From Campylobacterota bacterium (lineage in GTDB: Bacteria; Campylobacterota; Campylobacteria; Campylobacterales; SZUA-545), in NCBI GenBank assembly GCA_030836705.1, contig JAUPLZ010000302.1:1-6772 (forward strand): a stretch of DNA of 6,772 nt. Reading direction: 5' to 3'. This document shows, piece by piece, positions 6,160 to 6,772 of this stretch. The position numbers were made by a program, and so were the translations under genes. How positions within the stretch are numbered: the stretch's first letter is position 1; every line of letters starts with the position of its first letter. Under the pieces are notes generated by a model, which was not told the DNA's origin, made no database searches, and saw only the letters and a list, made by a program, of their open reading frames with translations.

Positions 6160-6393
6160 CTATGAGTGGAGTCTTTGAGATATTTTTTTGAAAACTTCAT
6201 CTCCATTAACTAATGTAACGGAATTTGATTCTATCTCTTGTTTTCTTTTATTGGCTTCTTGAATCCATAATTTATCTATTTCACTGTTTAAAGGTGTGAT
6301 ACTAGCTAATATCTTATCAACAATCTTAGTTTTCAAATCTATTGGTAAAATATCTATCTCATCAAAAAGTTGTTCTTGTTTTAAAGCTAACAT
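6160..6393 (-). CDS. Antitoxin, putative addiction-module (Unstab_antitox-like) family
   Basis: A 77-aa protein. The layout L-(F)-x(2)-I-x(2)-LP...KIVDKILASI...S-EIDKLWIQEANKRKQEIESNSVTLVNGDEVFKKI is that of the short antitoxins paired with ParE/RelE-like toxins (addiction-module component family). The N-terminal helix around LP serves for dimerisation or DNA binding, and the C-terminal W43-x(3)-A-x-K-R segment wraps the toxin. I choose ATG 6393 with GGAG at 6400-6403, six bases upstream, over the in-frame TTG at 6405, which would overlap that ribosome binding site. It sits immediately upstream of the toxin, the usual order. A perfect 37-bp palindrome 18 bases upstream may be the autoregulatory operator. 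Confidence 0.85.
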   Translation of the reverse strand: MLALKQEQLFDEIDILPIDLKTKIVDKILASITPLNSEIDKLWIQEANKRKQEIESNSVTLVNGDEVFKKISQRLHS

Positions 6394-6410
6394 AATAAAC
6401 TCCAATATTT

Positions 6411-6447
6411 AAAATATACACCATTTTAGCAAAATGGTGTATATTTT
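6411..6447. promoter_or_regulatory. Perfect 17-bp inverted repeat upstream of the TA operon (operator or terminator)
   Basis: AAAATATACACCATTTT and its exact complement flank AGC. TA operons are usually autoregulated through such palindromes. On the minus strand the right half ends TGTATATTTTAAA, which offers a TATATT -10-like box. Alternatively it is a bidirectional terminator: T6 follows on the plus strand, and the 28-aa ORF ends 15 bases away. The sequence cannot separate the two roles. Confidence 0.6.
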
Positions 6448-6462
6448 TTCTTTAATTATTTT

Positions 6463-6549
6463 TTAGGGGGAACAATTTCCTCTACCGCCACCAGATGGAT
6501 TGCCTGTTGTACTAGGACCATTTGGTGGTCTGCATCCGCCTTTTCCCAT
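6463..6549 (-). CDS. 28-aa Gly/Pro-rich small protein
   Basis: Starts MGKGGCRPPNGPSTTG, continues NPSGGGRGN and ends CSP. The ATG at 6549 is preceded by AAAGGAG with six bases of spacing, the strongest ribosome binding site in the window. The frame is also open upstream, but through REP sequence and with no comparable initiation site, so the short form is chosen. The peptide has no hydrophobic segment, is basic, and has two cysteines (C6, C26), so it is probably unstructured. I have an impression of similar tiny GGGRGN-type hypothetical proteins in other bacteria but cannot verify it. It lies between the TA operon and REP palindromes. Function unknown. Confidence 0.55.
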   Translation of the reverse strand: MGKGGCRPPNGPSTTGNPSGGGRGNCSP

Positions 6550-6572
6550 GTGAGACTCCTTTTTTTGAATTT

Positions 6573-6601
6573 CTCGTTCCCATCGAGACGATGGGAACGA
6601 G
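6573..6601. repeat. REP palindrome B1
   Basis: CTCGTTCCCATCG and CGATGGGAACGAG form a perfect 13-bp stem around AGA. It shares the CTCGTTCC head with the adjacent REP at 6611-6643, nine bases away, making a REP doublet downstream of a RAYT gene. It may double as a terminator for the RAYT transcript. Confidence 0.7.
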
Positions 6602-6610
6602 TTAAAAATT

Positions 6611-6643
6611 CCTCGTTCCACCTCTCCCGAGGTGGAATGCATA
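6611..6643. repeat. REP palindrome B2 next to the RAYT gene
   Basis: TTCCACCTC/GAGGTGGAA gives a 9-bp perfect stem (plus CG/TG outside) with the loop TCCC. The head CCTCGTTCC and tail ATGCATA match REP A (2561-2595) although the stems differ. It starts 22 bases after the RAYT stop, the typical REP-RAYT layout. Confidence 0.7.
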
Positions 6644-6665
6644 CTATCATCATCCAAAATCCCCA

Positions 6666-6772
6666 TCACCACAACTTCTCAATTTCCACCAACCCAACCA
6701 TGCCGCTATAATCCCTAGCACTACTGTATCTCCAATGAACAGCTTCATCCACATAGCCTCTTTTTACAGGGT
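6666..6772 (-). CDS. REP-associated tyrosine transposase (RAYT), C-terminal part, runs off window
   Basis: The last 34 residues of a RAYT: PVKRGYVDEAVHWRYSS, then ARDY and GLVEIEKLW, stop TGA at 6666-6668. The motif (N)PVKRGYVD-x(4)-WRYSSARDY-x-G is the conserved C-terminus of Y1 (IS200-like) RAYT proteins, which cut and join REP hairpins as single strands. It matches the relic at 2609-2803 (VKRGYVD, WRYSSAR, GL-EI, terminal W), but its adjacent REPs have a different stem. The HUH and tyrosine motifs lie beyond the window, so integrity cannot be judged. Within the visible part the frame is clean. Confidence 0.85.
   Translation of the reverse strand, partial: PVKRGYVDEAVHWRYSSARDYSGMVGLVEIEKLW

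Larger units (their letters stand above)
704..6400 (-). mobile_element. Integron-type gene-cassette array (integrase not in window)
   Basis: All genes in this span lie on the minus strand. They are separated by 68-69 bp imperfect palindromes placed immediately after stop codons, with conserved AAC and GTT core trinucleotides at their ends. This is the layout of integron cassettes: one gene or TA operon followed by attC. Three sites are clear (1572-1640, 5131-5199, 5794-5861) and two are doubtful (704-767, 2968-3049). The content is typical of sedentary arrays: a toxin-antitoxin pair plus unrelated accessory proteins with little or no promoter sequence between them. No tyrosine recombinase IntI or attI is visible. 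The array could continue beyond 6772 or be an integrase-less attC cluster. The boundaries given are approximate. Confidence 0.75.

Noticed and set aside
6456..6672. 65- and 69-aa minus-strand frames spanning the REP doublet
   Set aside because: They read through two REP hairpins. Only the internal 28-aa ORF has a convincing start.

Overview
The window looks like a stretch of a bacterial chromosome carrying an integron-type gene-cassette array that encodes a toxin-antitoxin pair and several candidate phage-defence proteins. It is AT-rich. The only housekeeping gene is a short SerB-type phosphoserine phosphatase that resembles Campylobacterota (Sulfurimonas/Sulfuricurvum-like) proteins. That host assignment is an inference from one gene and from base composition.

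Layout. (1) 1-77 holds a small extragenic palindrome, followed by serB on the plus strand (78-701). (2) From about 704 to 6400 every gene is on the minus strand. Three related imperfect palindromes of 68-69 bp (1572-1640, 5131-5199, 5794-5861) sit directly after stop codons. They have the architecture of integron attC sites: an R'' core ending in AAC next to, or overlapping, the stop codon; a long stem; and an R' core GTTATGC, GTTATGT or GTTAGAT. Two weaker candidates lie at 704-767, abutting serB, and at 2968-3049, interrupted by a REP element. Read on the minus strand, the cassettes are antitoxin+toxin - attC - AbiV-like HEPN protein - attC - (29-aa leader ORF) 652-aa protein with a C-terminal HEPN-like R-x4-H motif - broken attC/REP element - 295-aa tandem-HTH plus nuclease-like protein - attC - NERD-domain nuclease with a topoisomerase-type zinc finger - possible attC - serB. 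No integrase is in the window. It would be expected beyond the high-coordinate end, or the array could be an integrase-less attC cluster. (3) 2561-2970 is a 410-bp element bounded by 35-bp inverted REP sequences. It carries the 3' remnant of a REP-associated tyrosine transposase (RAYT). (4) 6411-6772 holds a 37-bp near-perfect hairpin, a 28-aa Gly/Pro-rich small ORF with a strong ribosome binding site, two more REP palindromes, and the 3' end of a second, apparently intact RAYT running off the window.

How it fits together. The cassettes mostly lack obvious promoters and are all read in one direction, as expected of integron cassettes expressed from an upstream promoter or from the TA promoter. 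Four of the five cassettes carry defence-associated folds (HEPN twice, a PD-(D/E)xK-like nuclease, NERD) and the fifth is a stabilising TA pair. The array therefore reads as a small integron-borne defence island that has also been colonised by REP/RAYT elements. The 652-aa protein, the HTH-HTH-nuclease fusion and the two tiny ORFs are the parts I cannot match to a described system.
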